Source: Marinibium conchae
Lineage (GTDB): Bacteria; Pseudomonadota; Gammaproteobacteria; Enterobacterales; Alteromonadaceae
Direction: 5' to 3'
Assembly: GCF_015595035.1 (NCBI RefSeq)
Contig: NZ_JADNRN010000004.1
Coordinates: 1 to 64,000, forward strand
DNA length: 64,000 nucleotides
Below the pieces are notes generated by a model. It was not told the DNA's origin and did no database searches. It saw only the letters and a list, made by a program, of their open reading frames with translations. Numbering within the stretch: position 1 is the stretch's first letter; each line of letters starts with the position of its first letter. A program made the translations under genes and the position numbers. This document shows positions 46,141-56,003 of the stretch, one piece after another.

Positions 46141-46337
46141 AAATTTAGCTTTATACCTTGAGGTTTACGGCGAAAATACTGACTAACTCTACTGGCCGTG
46201 TCGTTTTTGCTGGCATGCATTTCAGAGCATGCATTTACGGTCGCGAATTTTAACTTTTTATCGGCTTAAATGCGAATGATATAAGGAATATAACGCGTTA
46301 AAGCGTCAAGTTAGCGCTATAATCACGCAAAAAACGC

Positions 46338-46820
46338 TTAAACAAGCTTTTTAACAGGAATTTCATGCTTTTTTATCACGCTAGCTTCATTCAAAGCACC
46401 AAGAATAAGGGGGGAAAAATGTGCCTTATTTTTTTGTTTTAGTTTCTTATTCAACAACCAAAAACAAAGTCCAAAGGCAAAGAAACCGACGAGTATCTGC
46501 ATAGCTTCATGCACCTCGGGCATCAGCAACTTAACCAGCAGAACACCGCCAATCAAACTGAGTATTGGCAACAAATAAACAAGCATAGAAGAGAACACGA
46601 GCTGGCTTTCGGGTATACCTAACTTTACAGTTTGGCCTTCCACTAAGGAGATATCTGAATCAAGTTCAAGCAGTTCCGGTTTATTGGTAAAGGCTTTTGC
46701 AACCACGCTGGTTCCGCAGTTATCACTCACATGACAACTTCCGCAGGTTGTTTTAACCTGCGTCTCAATCCATACTTTTTTACCTTTAACGCGTTTTACG
46801 ATACCGGTTTCTTCTATCAT
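46338..46820 (-). CDS. rseC: SoxR-reducing/sigmaE regulatory protein RseC
   Basis: Inner-membrane protein of 160 residues in the RseC/MucC family. The cysteine cluster TCGSCHVSDNCG near residues 25-36 is in a cytosolic N-terminal part, followed by two membrane helices (about 85-105 and 110-130). RseC relatives take part in keeping SoxR reduced (with the Rsx/Rnf complex) and in modulating sigmaE. It is the last gene of the rpoE-rseABC operon. Confidence 0.92.
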   Translation of the reverse strand: MIEETGIVKRVKGKKVWIETQVKTTCGSCHVSDNCGTSVVAKAFTNKPELLELDSDISLVEGQTVKLGIPESQLVFSSMLVYLLPILSLIGGVLLVKLLMPEVHEAMQILVGFFAFGLCFWLLNKKLKQKNKAHFSPLILGALNEASVIKKHEIPVKKLV

Positions 46821-46837
46821 GGCTGGTTACTCACTTG

Positions 46838-47977
46838 TCACTCAACACTTTGCGGTAAGACTTCAATGGATTCGGCAATTTTTTGCGCCGTGACTAAGGG
46901 AACATCGCCAACTACGGTAACTTGCACTCGCCCATTAGCCCTCGAATGCACAGAGTTTGCACCGTTACTGAGATTTACATCTTCTTGAAAGAGGCCCGTG
47001 TCGGCCTTCACGTACACCGACACATTGACCAAACCATCACTCAACAGCAAATATTCAACAACTTGACCCGTAACAGGCAGTTGATGCACATCTTGTTTAA
47101 CTACTTTCATACCCACAGGCTTAAACGCCAAATACCATTGGTGTTTGCGTTGCGGTGGCATTTTAACATTCAACACTGGTGGCAACGTTTCTGCTTGTAA
47201 TTGAGCAAAAAACTCAGCGATGCGCTCATCTACCCTTAACTGAGTCACTTGTATTTGTTGTAGCATTTCGCCTTTTAGCCCATACATATTAAGCTTAAGT
47301 AACATGCCTGTTTCTTCATCTAACCATATATGATAACCATAGCGTGTTTTGTCTTTGCTACTAATTCGAATTTGTTGAGCTGCTCGACCGGCCACGCGGT
47401 TTCGCCCTACCAAGATAAACTGATAGCTTTGGAAAAGTTGCTCGGGTGCATTCAACAAAGTCACCGGAATTGGACCGTCTATTGCGTCACCATAAATACT
47501 GTAAGGAGGGTAACCTGGTTGAAATAAGCTGATTACATTGTCAATTCGAACGTTTTCGAACCCTGGTCCATTTAGTGAACTGAGTTGCTCAATATGTTGG
47601 CCGTCTTCAAGCACCGCATGACGCCATAAAAAAGGCTGTGTGTCTTTACCGGGTACATTCAGAACAAACGAGGCTTCATAGCTTGATGATTTGATTGTTC
47701 TTGCTAATCGCTTCAACCAACTTTCGGCTGAATTTGGATTGAACCCATTAGGTGCCTGAAGAACTTGTCGAGCAACTTCATCAACAAGTGATTGTTGTGA
47801 CGCACTTGTCGTCGGACTGACCGCTTTTTCGACCGTATCATTCGCGCTATCATTTACAGTCGTCTGACCTTCGCTTACCTGCAGCTCTGGAGAGGCCTCA
47901 ACAGCTTGTGGTAAATCTTGGCTTGTTGACCCAACTTGCAAAGCTGAAATCAACATAAAAGCGGTCATAAATGACAT
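46838..47977 (-). CDS. rseB: Periplasmic sigmaE regulator RseB
   Basis: Binds the periplasmic part of RseA and shields it from DegS until displaced by lipopolysaccharide signals. The MucB/RseB lipid-binding fold starts near residue 80 (SYEASFVLNVPG) and a C-terminal domain near 260. It has 379 residues against about 318 in E. coli; the excess is a low-complexity Ser/Thr/Gln/Glu-rich segment (about 20-75) after the signal segment. The ATG has GGAG six bases upstream. It lies 14 bases after rseA. Confidence 0.92.
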   Translation of the reverse strand: MSFMTAFMLISALQVGSTSQDLPQAVEASPELQVSEGQTTVNDSANDTVEKAVSPTTSASQQSLVDEVARQVLQAPNGFNPNSAESWLKRLARTIKSSSYEASFVLNVPGKDTQPFLWRHAVLEDGQHIEQLSSLNGPGFENVRIDNVISLFQPGYPPYSIYGDAIDGPIPVTLLNAPEQLFQSYQFILVGRNRVAGRAAQQIRISSKDKTRYGYHIWLDEETGMLLKLNMYGLKGEMLQQIQVTQLRVDERIAEFFAQLQAETLPPVLNVKMPPQRKHQWYLAFKPVGMKVVKQDVHQLPVTGQVVEYLLLSDGLVNVSVYVKADTGLFQEDVNLSNGANSVHSRANGRVQVTVVGDVPLVTAQKIAESIEVLPQSVE

Positions 47978-47991
47978 TTACTGCTCCGAGA

Positions 47992-48594
47992 TTAGTTCTG
48001 AGGCTGTGCGCTCTCTTCAACCTCACTCTCTGTGCTTTGTGATTGATTAGTATTATGCATGCCGGTGTTTTTAAGGCGCTTTTGACGCTCATGGTCTTCG
48101 ATGATCGCATTTAATTGACGACGATGTTCAATGATTTTCGTCATTTGTTCTTCGCTGATACCTTCGCTAGTCGATAAGCTTACAGGTGCTAGTCCACCTA
48201 AAGGACCCGAGGTAGGTGCCGTTAAAAATGGCTGTGTTGCTTCTGGCGCATTGTAGGTTTGATAGCTGAAGATCATTACCGCTGTTACGCAAGCTGCTAC
48301 CGCTAATTGACCGCTTTGTTTCAGCAGTGGTATCACAGATGCCACCACCGGCAACTCTTTCCAAGTTCTCTTTGGCGCAACTATCGCAAACTCATTCTCA
48401 AGCTGCGCGGCTACTTTCGCACTGATATCAAAATGAACATCGGCAGTCATTTCATTGCGCATGCAATCGCGTGCTAAATGGTATCTTTTCCATTTATCAG
48501 ACAGATCTTTGTTGCTATTCAACGAATCAATTAATTCGTTAGCTTCATCTTCACCGTCAAAAAAAGCTGATAATTTTTCTTGTTGCTGCGTCAT
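47992..48594 (-). CDS. rseA: Anti-sigmaE factor RseA
   Basis: Membrane-spanning anti-sigma factor (200 residues) that holds RpoE at the inner membrane. The N-terminal sigma-binding domain (EKLSAFFDGEDEANELIDSL and WKRYHLARDCMRNE) is clear, one membrane helix lies at about 95-112, and the rest is periplasmic. I start at 48594, since AGGA is eight bases upstream; for the earlier ATG at 48603 it would be too close. Confidence 0.94.
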   Translation of the reverse strand: MTQQQEKLSAFFDGEDEANELIDSLNSNKDLSDKWKRYHLARDCMRNEMTADVHFDISAKVAAQLENEFAIVAPKRTWKELPVVASVIPLLKQSGQLAVAACVTAVMIFSYQTYNAPEATQPFLTAPTSGPLGGLAPVSLSTSEGISEEQMTKIIEHRRQLNAIIEDHERQKRLKNTGMHNTNQSQSTESEVEESAQPQN

Positions 48595-48640
48595 ATAAGA
48601 CATCCTACATTCACCAACTACAACGAGTTATAGCTAGTGT

Positions 48641-49219
48641 TTAATTTTGCACCAAAGGCAATATCACTTTATCGATAGCCTCTCGCGCTCTAAAAATTCG
48701 TGAGCGTACAGTACCAACTGGACACTCCATCACGGTTGCGATTTCTTCGTAGCTTAAGCCTTCGATTTCACGCAAGGTAATCGCCGCTCGCAAATCATCG
48801 GGTAAGCCTTCAATCGTCTCGAACAACTTGTGCTGAAGTTCGTCGGATAATAAGGAGCGTTCTGGAGAGTTGTTCTCCTTGAGCGCATCACTTCCGTCAT
48901 AATAATCTGCTTCAGTCGCATCTACATCACTAGCCGGAGGCTTGCGCCCCTGAGAAGTTAGGTAGTTTTTCGCGCTGTTCACTGCTATTCGATACAACCA
49001 AGTGTAAAACGCACTCTCTCCTCTAAAATTGGGGAGAGCTCTGTAGGCTTTTATAAACGCTTCCTGCGTTACGTCGGCAACGTCACCACTATTTTTAACA
49101 TACCTTGCCACAATGTTCATCACCTTGTTTTGATGACGAACGACAAGCAAGTTAAATGCGTTTTTGTTGCCCCGCTGCACTTGTTCAACTAATTCTTGAT
49201 CGGTTTTCTGCTCGCTCAT
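48641..49219 (-). CDS. rpoE: Envelope-stress sigma factor RpoE (sigmaE)
   Basis: ECF sigma factor for outer-membrane protein and LPS stress. The sequence follows E. coli RpoE closely from its start (SEQKTDQELVEQVQRGNKNAFNLLVVRHQNKV), through region 2 (DVTQEAFIKAYRALPNFRGESAFYTWLYRIA) to the region 4 helix-turn-helix (SYEEIATVMECPVGTVRSRI). It has 192 residues. An ATG three codons earlier (49228) is possible but has its AGGAG only two bases away. A sigmaE-type promoter upstream implies autoregulation. Confidence 0.97.
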   Translation of the reverse strand: MSEQKTDQELVEQVQRGNKNAFNLLVVRHQNKVMNIVARYVKNSGDVADVTQEAFIKAYRALPNFRGESAFYTWLYRIAVNSAKNYLTSQGRKPPASDVDATEADYYDGSDALKENNSPERSLLSDELQHKLFETIEGLPDDLRAAITLREIEGLSYEEIATVMECPVGTVRSRIFRAREAIDKVILPLVQN

Positions 49220-49270
49220 TCGAGCCATTACTCCTAAAGGTTACTACTTATGGCTCATGCAAGTGTAGTA

Positions 49271-49297
49271 ATAGACAGACACTTTATGGATAAGTTC
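49271..49297 (-). promoter_or_regulatory. SigmaE-dependent autoregulatory promoter of rpoE
   Basis: On the minus strand GAACTT (49292-49297), 15 bases, then GTCTAT (49271-49276), close to the sigmaE consensus GGAACTT-N15-GTCTAA. Predicted transcription start is near 49265, some 45 bases ahead of the rpoE ATG. Position and match fit the known autoregulation of rpoE operons. Confidence 0.7.
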
Positions 49298-49493
49298 GGA
49301 AAAAAGAAAAATAATTTAAAATATTACACACAGAGCAATTATCAAAAAGACTGGATATGCTCGTTTGAGCCTAAAGGTTACCGAAAGCGCAATTCAATGT
49401 CCAAATATGCGCAACAATTATTGGTCAGAAAGTTGTTTTTTTTCATCAGACCATTACTATTGCCGCATATTCATCAGATGTAAATTTCATAAC

Positions 49494-51089
49494 ATGACTC
49501 AAACTATCGAACATCGTTGCGATCTTCTTATCGTGGGTAGTGGCGCTGCAGGGCTTAGTCTGGCCCTTAAAATGGCAGAGCACTGCGATGTAATAGTACT
49601 TAGCAAAAGTGACCTCGATGAGGGCAGCACGCGATACGCTCAAGGTGGTATTGCAGCAGTTTTTGATGACAGTGATTCCATCGAGAGTCATGTAAAAGAT
49701 ACGCTAAATGCAGGCGCCGGCCTCTGTGATGAAGAAGTAGTGGCTTACACTGCTGCAAACGCTAAAGAGAGCATGCAATGGTTAATTGAAAAAGGCGTTC
49801 CCTTTGACCAAGAGCAGGGAGAAAATGGAGAGAAAAAATTTCACCTAACGCGAGAAGGCGGGCATAGCCATCGCCGAATTTTGCATGCTGCTGATGCCAC
49901 AGGGGCTGCCGTGCAAGAAACCTTATCCGATAATGTGGCAAATCATCCCAACATACATCTCTATGAACGCTACAACGCCATCGATTTGATAAAAAGCGTT
50001 GCTGAACCTAATAAATGTGTGGGCGCCTATGTTTGGAATCGAAAAAAAGAGCGTGTAGAAGTTATCCGCTCACGATTTATTACCCTAGCAACTGGCGGCG
50101 GTAGCAAAGTGTATCAATATACATCTAACCCAGATGTATCAAGTGGTGATGGTATTGCGATGGCATGGCGAGCGGGCTGCGAAATTGCTAACATGGAGTT
50201 CAATCAATTCCACCCTACCTGTCTTTACCATCCAGATGCAGGAAACTTCTTAATTAGCGAAGCCTTGCGCGGAGAAGGCGCCTTTCTTTGTCATGAAGAT
50301 GGTACCAAGTTCATGCATAAATTTGATGAACGAGGTGATCTCGCGCCGCGGGACATTGTTGCCAGAGCAATCGATTTCGAAATGAAGCGCTTAGGTGCAG
50401 ACTGCATGTATCTTGACATTAGCCACAAATCGAACGACTTTATCAAAAAGCACTTTCCAAATATCTACCGCAAATGCCGTTCTTTAGGTATCGATATTAC
50501 AACAAGTCCAATTCCTGTTGTTCCTGCGGCACACTACACCTGTGGAGGTGTGAAAACTGACTTCAATGCACAAACTAACATAGATAATGTGTATGCGATT
50601 GGTGAAACAGCTTATACCGGTCTTCATGGCGCAAACAGAATGGCGAGCAACTCCCTACTCGAATGTGTGGTTTTTGCACACGCCGCTGCCAAACATATAT
50701 TGAGCCATCTCGATGGCCATTACATCGATGAAGAAATAAAACCGTGGGATGAATCGAGAGTGATAGACTCTGATGAGCAAGTCATTATTCAACACAATTG
50801 GCATGAGCTTAGATTATTCATGTGGGATTATGTCGGCATCGTCAGAACAGACAAACGATTAGAGCGTGCGTTACGAAGAATCAATTTGCTAAAACAAGAG
50901 ATTGATGAATATTACTCTAACTTCAAAGTTAGCAACAATATGCTAGAGCTGCGAAACTTGGTGTGTGTAGCACAGTTGATTGTAAACTGTGCAATGCAAC
51001 GCAAGGAAAGCAGAGGCCTACACTACAATCTCGACCATCCTCAGCAAAATGAACAGTCAGGCCCAACGATCATCCGACGGACTTCATAA
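49494..51089 (+). CDS. nadB: L-aspartate oxidase
   Basis: FAD enzyme that oxidises aspartate to iminoaspartate, the first step of NAD synthesis. The FAD-binding [13 protein letters not shown] is near residue 16; [14 protein letters not shown] near 42 and [15 protein letters not shown]-like [10 protein letters not shown] near 120 are family marks, with the catalytic Arg in the PAAHYTCGG region near 345. It has 531 residues. I start at 49494, since the 43 upstream codons in frame do not resemble the family. It is divergent from rpoE, as in E. coli. Confidence 0.96.
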   Translation: MTQTIEHRCDLLIVGSGAAGLSLALKMAEHCDVIVLSKSDLDEGSTRYAQGGIAAVFDDSDSIESHVKDTLNAGAGLCDEEVVAYTAANAKESMQWLIEKGVPFDQEQGENGEKKFHLTREGGHSHRRILHAADATGAAVQETLSDNVANHPNIHLYERYNAIDLIKSVAEPNKCVGAYVWNRKKERVEVIRSRFITLATGGGSKVYQYTSNPDVSSGDGIAMAWRAGCEIANMEFNQFHPTCLYHPDAGNFLISEALRGEGAFLCHEDGTKFMHKFDERGDLAPRDIVARAIDFEMKRLGADCMYLDISHKSNDFIKKHFPNIYRKCRSLGIDITTSPIPVVPAAHYTCGGVKTDFNAQTNIDNVYAIGETAYTGLHGANRMASNSLLECVVFAHAAAKHILSHLDGHYIDEEIKPWDESRVIDSDEQVIIQHNWHELRLFMWDYVGIVRTDKRLERALRRINLLKQEIDEYYSNFKVSNNMLELRNLVCVAQLIVNCAMQRKESRGLHYNLDHPQQNEQSGPTIIRRTS

Positions 51090-51098
51090 CTCGGCAAG

Positions 51099-52040
51099 CT
51101 AACATAAGGTAATAGCGGTTTTAAGATACTCTCGCGTTTTGGAGCGGTGTTGAGAGCTAAGTACCTGCACTAATCGATTGTTATGATTTACGGCTGAAAA
51201 TTGCGCCGAATTAGGTAAATATAGCGCCTGCAAGAATTGCGTTTCAATGGTTACCTTGCTATCGATATCATTCGCAAATAAATGATCGAGTTGCACGGAA
51301 TTGATACTTCCTAAACCCACATTTTTGTTACTTAAGGCAATCGATAGACCAAGTGCTTTAGTGTACATACCATGTGCTATTGCCGCTCTGAATCCCAATA
51401 ATTTAGCACTCACTTTAGTCAAGTGTATTGGATTGTAATCACCAGACGCCCTAGCATATTCACGGCCGCTGTTTGACTCAAATTCATAAGTGCAGCAAAG
51501 GCTCTCGTTTCGTACACCAAGTTCATTTTGTAATTGGCTCATATTTATACTAGGTAAGATTGACGACTCAGTTGTTCGAGACGCTTGTTCCTCTTGATGT
51601 CGCTCTCTAGCCAAATAGAAGGATGTGGCACTTTGCATAAGCTGGCCGTCAACATAAGCCTCACTGCGTAAGCCAAAAACCCAGCCTCTTTTGTGCTTTT
51701 CTAATGAAGTAAATTTGGTTTTTAATACTAGCTTGGCATTTTGCTCTGGCAGACGATACACGTCGATTTCATTCGCCACGTGCACCAAACCCAAAGCTTT
51801 AAATGGAAAAGGCTCTCTTACCATCATCGACAGTTGCATCGGCAAGGTAAGCACCTGTAAATAACATGGATGTATAAGCGATGCGATACCTGGTTTCCAA
51901 GCAACGAGCTGTTGATAACGTTGACAATGCTCAGGAGCAATTTCAAACTCTCGACTGAGTTCAGTACTGGGTAAAATGGGTAGGGAAAGCGCATTGCGTT
52001 TGGGGCGATACAACGCGGCTCGAAGTAAATTCATACTCAT
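51099..52040 (-). CDS. MaoC-like (hot-dog fold) dehydratase domain protein
   Basis: Protein of 313 residues. The C-terminal half holds the MaoC/R-hydratase motif YARASGDYNPIHL, with the catalytic Asp and His, followed by LLGFRAAIAHGMYTKAL (about 210-240). The N-terminal half looks like a second, degenerate hot-dog unit. Such proteins hydrate or dehydrate 2-enoyl-CoA; the substrate is unknown here. It converges on nadB with only nine bases between stops. It has no obvious operon partner. Confidence 0.78.
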   Translation of the reverse strand: MSMNLLRAALYRPKRNALSLPILPSTELSREFEIAPEHCQRYQQLVAWKPGIASLIHPCYLQVLTLPMQLSMMVREPFPFKALGLVHVANEIDVYRLPEQNAKLVLKTKFTSLEKHKRGWVFGLRSEAYVDGQLMQSATSFYLARERHQEEQASRTTESSILPSINMSQLQNELGVRNESLCCTYEFESNSGREYARASGDYNPIHLTKVSAKLLGFRAAIAHGMYTKALGLSIALSNKNVGLGSINSVQLDHLFANDIDSKVTIETQFLQALYLPNSAQFSAVNHNNRLVQVLSSQHRSKTREYLKTAITLC

Positions 52041-52107
52041 TCTTGTGAGAACACCTATTCGTTATTTGTCTGTTGTCTTTGACAACAATAGCACAAATTT
52101 CTAGTGA

Positions 52108-52539
52108 CTAGATTGTGTTAACACTGATCTTATTAGCTTTTCTTACAGCGCAGGCAATCAAGCGATAGCTTCTTCTACTGCATTCATTTCGGAATATTAT
52201 GAGCCACGTTCTTTGGCAAGGCCCAGATGTCATTAAATTGCCCCTTGCTTGTGGGCGTGTGCTGACTTTCTGTAAGTGCACAAATTGAACTCCCCACGCT
52301 AGGCGCGAGCTAGGCAAAATAAGGTAATCTTCAGAGGGGCACAAATTACTATTATTGAAGTCAGGAAACTCCAGTTTCGAAACGCTCACCGAGTTCAGTG
52401 ACAAGAACCCCTTGAACACACGAGACTTATTTTGCTTGCTGACAGCCAAAATGCAAATACCAATGAAAATAAGCATAACAAGTAATGGTATAAAGTAGTC
52501 TGAGCCAAGCACTTGAGCAATAAGTAAAGAGCACAGCAA
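52108..52539 (-). CDS. YgfX-like membrane protein, start uncertain
   Basis: Frame directly downstream of sdhE, where YgfX (CptA) is found in E. coli. It shows two short membrane helices (LLCSLLIAQVL and FIPLLVMLIFIGICIL), then a beta-rich part and a basic C-terminal segment with Tyr-Arg-Leu, in line with YgfX. The reading frame is open up to 52623, so the first helix would be longer, but there is no ATG, GTG or TTG between 52623 and the TTG at 52539. Real translation may start at a rare codon (ATT at 52560 is one option), or the gene is damaged. Identification rests on position and layout more than sequence. Confidence 0.45.
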   Translation of the reverse strand: MLCSLLIAQVLGSDYFIPLLVMLIFIGICILAVSKQNKSRVFKGFLSLNSVSVSKLEFPDFNNSNLCPSEDYLILPSSRLAWGVQFVHLQKVSTRPQARGNLMTSGPCQRTWLIIFRNECSRRSYRLIACAVRKANKISVNTI

Positions 52540-52610
52540 GGTCGCTACAAGGTAGTTAATAGCGCTCGGCCACGACCAGTTATTTTTTCGTAAATAGAAG
52601 CGAACGACAA

Positions 52611-52862
52611 CTACACCTTCACTCTACTCAAAACGCGTTGAACCATAGCTGCAAGGTCAGGATCGTTGCACTTCTGATGCCCCATGAACCAAGCGAACAA
52701 GTCTGGATCATCGCAAGTAAGAAGTCTCTCAAAGGTTACCTTTTCGCCATCGTTTAAGTCATCAAACGCTTGCTCGACAAAGGGTAGAAACAAAACGTCG
52801 AGCTCCAACATACCTCGGCGGCATGCCCATTTTAATCTGGCGAGTCTTTTTGCTGTAAACAT
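52611..52862 (-). CDS. sdhE: FAD assembly factor SdhE
   Basis: Small protein (83 residues) that helps attach FAD covalently to succinate dehydrogenase SdhA. The defining RGxxE motif is seen in WACRRGMLELD, and CDDPDLFAWFMGH follows as in E. coli. The start at 52862 gives the normal length; a longer frame to 52898 does not match. A YgfX-like frame follows at once. Confidence 0.94.
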   Translation of the reverse strand: MFTAKRLARLKWACRRGMLELDVLFLPFVEQAFDDLNDGEKVTFERLLTCDDPDLFAWFMGHQKCNDPDLAAMVQRVLSRVKV

Positions 52863-53056
52863 ATAAATCCTTGTGCATTTGTGTGTGAAGCATATCACAC
52901 TGGCTTATTATTCTAACCTGAACGTATAGACTGATATATAAGTTTCGGTTGAAGCTATTGTTCAATGCGAGTAATTACGCTTGTAAAAAACAAAGTCTGT
53001 CCCAATAATACTTTGTTAAAGCAAAAACAGACTACACAAATTTAACGAGGTAAGTC

Positions 53057-54067
53057 GTGACCAACACAAGTTATGTGACTAAATTAGACAGTATCGGCGT
53101 TATCGAAATGCAAGGGCCACAAGCTGCTGATTATCTTCAAGGCCAAATCACTATCAATACAACATCGCTCGACTCGCTCAACAACGAAGCTGCACGTGTT
53201 GGCGCACATTGTGATTTCAAAGGCAAGACGTGGGCTGTGTATACGGCTTTTAAGAGCAATGATGTGTATTCGTTGATTTGTCATGCTGATGGCTTGGCGA
53301 AAAGTCTATCTGAATTCAAAAAATATGGCGTATTTTCAAAAGTAGAAATTGAAGACAAGAGTGCCGGCTACTGTTTTTATGGTGTCAAAGGCAATGATTA
53401 CTGCAAAACGCTACAACAGCACTTCACTCAATTGAATACGCAGCATTTAGGTATTTCAATTGCAGATATCGGTACTGCAATATGCTATCAATTTTCGAAT
53501 GAGCTTGCGCCGCTTTATCTCATTAAGGTTGCACAAGAGCGAGAGGCTGACTTTCTTGAGTCATTTAATGGTGTTGATACCGACGTACAGGAACTCTGGG
53601 ATGCAGATGTGATTTTGAGCGGCTTCCCGACTTTAGCATCACAAGTAGCTAACGAATTTGTGCCTCAAATGCTAAATTTGCAAGCCATTGCGGGTATCGA
53701 CTTTGATAAAGGTTGCTACATGGGGCAAGAAACCATTGCCCGCACAAAATTCTTAGGAAAAAATAAGCGAGCTAGTTATATCCTAGAATCAGAGCTAAAT
53801 ATTGAGCAGATGGATGCTGAGCAAGTCGAGTCTATTGAAACTGAACTTAGTGCTGGGGCCGCCTTAGAGAAACAGGCTGGCGAGAACTGGCGCAGTGGTG
53901 GTAGTTTACTTCAAAAATCTGTTCTGAAAAGCGAGTCTACCTTAAAAGTAGTTGCCCTTGCAGTGTTGTCGAATGACACAGAGCTTGGAGCTATGATACG
54001 ATTGAAGGCAAATCCAGTGGTGGAATTCACAGTTCTTCCCCTGCCATATAGCTTAGAAGACAAATAG
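53057..54067 (+). CDS. ygfZ: tRNA-modifying/Fe-S maintenance protein YgfZ
   Basis: Folate-binding protein of the GcvT-like fold that supports a subset of iron-sulfur enzymes such as MiaB. The signature KGCYMGQE, with its key cysteine, lies near residue 220. It has 336 residues (326 in E. coli). The start is GTG with GAGG eight bases upstream. It is divergent from sdhE, also its neighbour in E. coli. Confidence 0.93.
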   Translation: MTNTSYVTKLDSIGVIEMQGPQAADYLQGQITINTTSLDSLNNEAARVGAHCDFKGKTWAVYTAFKSNDVYSLICHADGLAKSLSEFKKYGVFSKVEIEDKSAGYCFYGVKGNDYCKTLQQHFTQLNTQHLGISIADIGTAICYQFSNELAPLYLIKVAQEREADFLESFNGVDTDVQELWDADVILSGFPTLASQVANEFVPQMLNLQAIAGIDFDKGCYMGQETIARTKFLGKNKRASYILESELNIEQMDAEQVESIETELSAGAALEKQAGENWRSGGSLLQKSVLKSESTLKVVALAVLSNDTELGAMIRLKANPVVEFTVLPLPYSLEDK

Positions 54068-54074
54068 GTTCCCC

Positions 54075-54560
54075 ATGCAAATAGAGAAAGACCATGTTGT
54101 AACACTCCACTACACCGTAAAAACATCTGACGGAGACGTCATTGACAGTTCAAGAGAAGCTGAGCCACTTGCATTTTTGCAAGGTAGTCACTTTATGATT
54201 GAGGGAATAGAGGAGGCATTATTCGGTAAAAAGAAAGGGGATATATTTGCCTTAGATCTAGATCCAGATAAAGCCTATGGTCAGCGTCATGATGATTTGG
54301 TTCAGGAAGTTCCTAGCGCAATGTTTGAAGGGATGGACGTAGAGGTTGGTATGAGTTTCAGAGCAACCACTGATGATGGAGAACAATCAGTGATTATTAT
54401 CGACAAGACCGACGATACCGTCACCGTTGACGGCAATCACCCTTTGTCTGGCATGTCGCTAGCGTTTAACATTGAAGTTGTCGATGTAAGAGAAGCCACT
54501 GAAGATGAAATAGCGCATGGTCACGTTCATGCTGATGGCGGCTGTGGTCACTCACACTAG
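54075..54560 (+). CDS. slyD: FKBP-type peptidyl-prolyl isomerase SlyD
   Basis: Cytosolic prolyl isomerase and chaperone (161 residues). The FKBP domain surrounds an inserted IF domain (about 70-125, DLVQEVPSAMFEGMDVEVGM). The C-terminus is His/Cys-rich (HGHVHADGGCGHSH), as in SlyD proteins that bind nickel for hydrogenase or other metal delivery. It lies seven bases after ygfZ, so the two may share a transcript, and ends in a strong terminator. Confidence 0.93.
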   Translation: MQIEKDHVVTLHYTVKTSDGDVIDSSREAEPLAFLQGSHFMIEGIEEALFGKKKGDIFALDLDPDKAYGQRHDDLVQEVPSAMFEGMDVEVGMSFRATTDDGEQSVIIIDKTDDTVTVDGNHPLSGMSLAFNIEVVDVREATEDEIAHGHVHADGGCGHSH

Positions 54561-54579
54561 TCAGTTGATTTATAACTTC

Positions 54580-54606
54580 AAAAAAGGGCCAATCGGCCCT
54601 TTTTTT
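54580..54606. terminator. Bidirectional terminator between slyD and glnB
   Basis: A-tract, stem AGGGCC/GGCCCT with loop AATC, then eight or so Ts. It lies between the convergent slyD and glnB genes, 20 bases from each stop, and is well formed for both strands. Confidence 0.93.
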
Positions 54607-54625
54607 AATTAAATGCTTTGCTGTA

Positions 54626-54994
<369 letters not shown>

Positions 54995-55837
54995 CTATTC
55001 GTCGTAAATAGTCGGTATTGGTATTCGTTTGTGTTGGGTTTTTAAGTATATAGCTAAAAGTTTGTCATCAGCAAGTGGATCAATACTTTTACCCTCAAGA
55101 AAGTCATCGATTTGATCGTAGGTTAAACCTAGGGATTCTTCGTCCGATTTTTGCGGATTCAAAGATTCTAGGTCAGCCGTTGGTGCTTTCGTAATCACCT
55201 TCTCAGGTGCGCCCATTTCGCGAGCGAGGGCTCTAACCTGTCTTTTACTTAGACCGAACAATGGGGCAAGGTCACAAGCGCCATCACCATATTTAGTATA
55301 AAACCCGGTAATATTTTCAGCCGAGTGATCAGTACCTAACACCAGGGCATTTGTTATCCCAGCAATATCGTACTGAATCGCCATTCTCGTTCTAGCTTTG
55401 GCATTTCCTTTTACAAAGTCTGACTTTTCTTTTGTAACATTATTGATACCAGCTTCAGATAGACTTGAAAGTGCTGCCTCGTGAATTGCGTCGGCACCTG
55501 CTTGCACATTTGCGGTAAGTTGAACCGAGGGTTGGATAAACTCAATGGAAGCTTGTGCATCCTCCTCATCGGCTTGAGAGCCGTAAGGCAAACGTACGGC
55601 AACAAACTGATAAGATTGCTGCTCGTCTAAGCTTTCTTCGTTGAGTTCATTTACTGCCAATTGCGCTAGACGACCTAGGGTACACGAATCGATTCCACCG
55701 CTAATTCCCAGAACAAGCGCCTTCATCCCTGAACCAAGCAGTTGATTTTTTATAAATTGCGTACGCCGTTCAATCTCCTCTTGGGCGTTAATATTGGGGC
55801 GAACACGCATTTCATCAATAACTTCTTGTTTTAACAT
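54995..55837 (-). CDS. nadE: NAD synthetase, ammonia-dependent
   Basis: Amidates nicotinic acid adenine dinucleotide to NAD. The PP-loop SGGIDS near residue 47 and the later GTDHSAEN and TADLE motifs are intact. There is no glutaminase (nitrilase-like) domain, so ammonia is the nitrogen donor, as in E. coli (275 residues; here 280). I start at 55837, where GAGAG lies six bases upstream. With nadB in the same window, two NAD steps are encoded nearby. Confidence 0.93.
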   Translation of the reverse strand: MLKQEVIDEMRVRPNINAQEEIERRTQFIKNQLLGSGMKALVLGISGGIDSCTLGRLAQLAVNELNEESLDEQQSYQFVAVRLPYGSQADEEDAQASIEFIQPSVQLTANVQAGADAIHEAALSSLSEAGINNVTKEKSDFVKGNAKARTRMAIQYDIAGITNALVLGTDHSAENITGFYTKYGDGACDLAPLFGLSKRQVRALAREMGAPEKVITKAPTADLESLNPQKSDEESLGLTYDQIDDFLEGKSIDPLADDKLLAIYLKTQHKRIPIPTIYDE

Positions 55838-56003
55838 AGTAAACTCTCTCATTTTTAATTCGTGATACTCGACAAAAATTGGTTACAATACAAACTTCCA
55901 TATACCCACACCAAGGTATTAAGACGACTAACCAGCGTTGTAGCTATATACGCAAGAAATTCAAATATAGCGTATAGTCTTAACTTCAATTTAGGGGATT
56001 ACT

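Noticed and set aside
46230-46256. Repeated GCATGCATTT near 46215-46245
   Set aside because: Only two short copies in an AT-rich gap before lepA; no spacer regularity, so not a CRISPR or iteron set.
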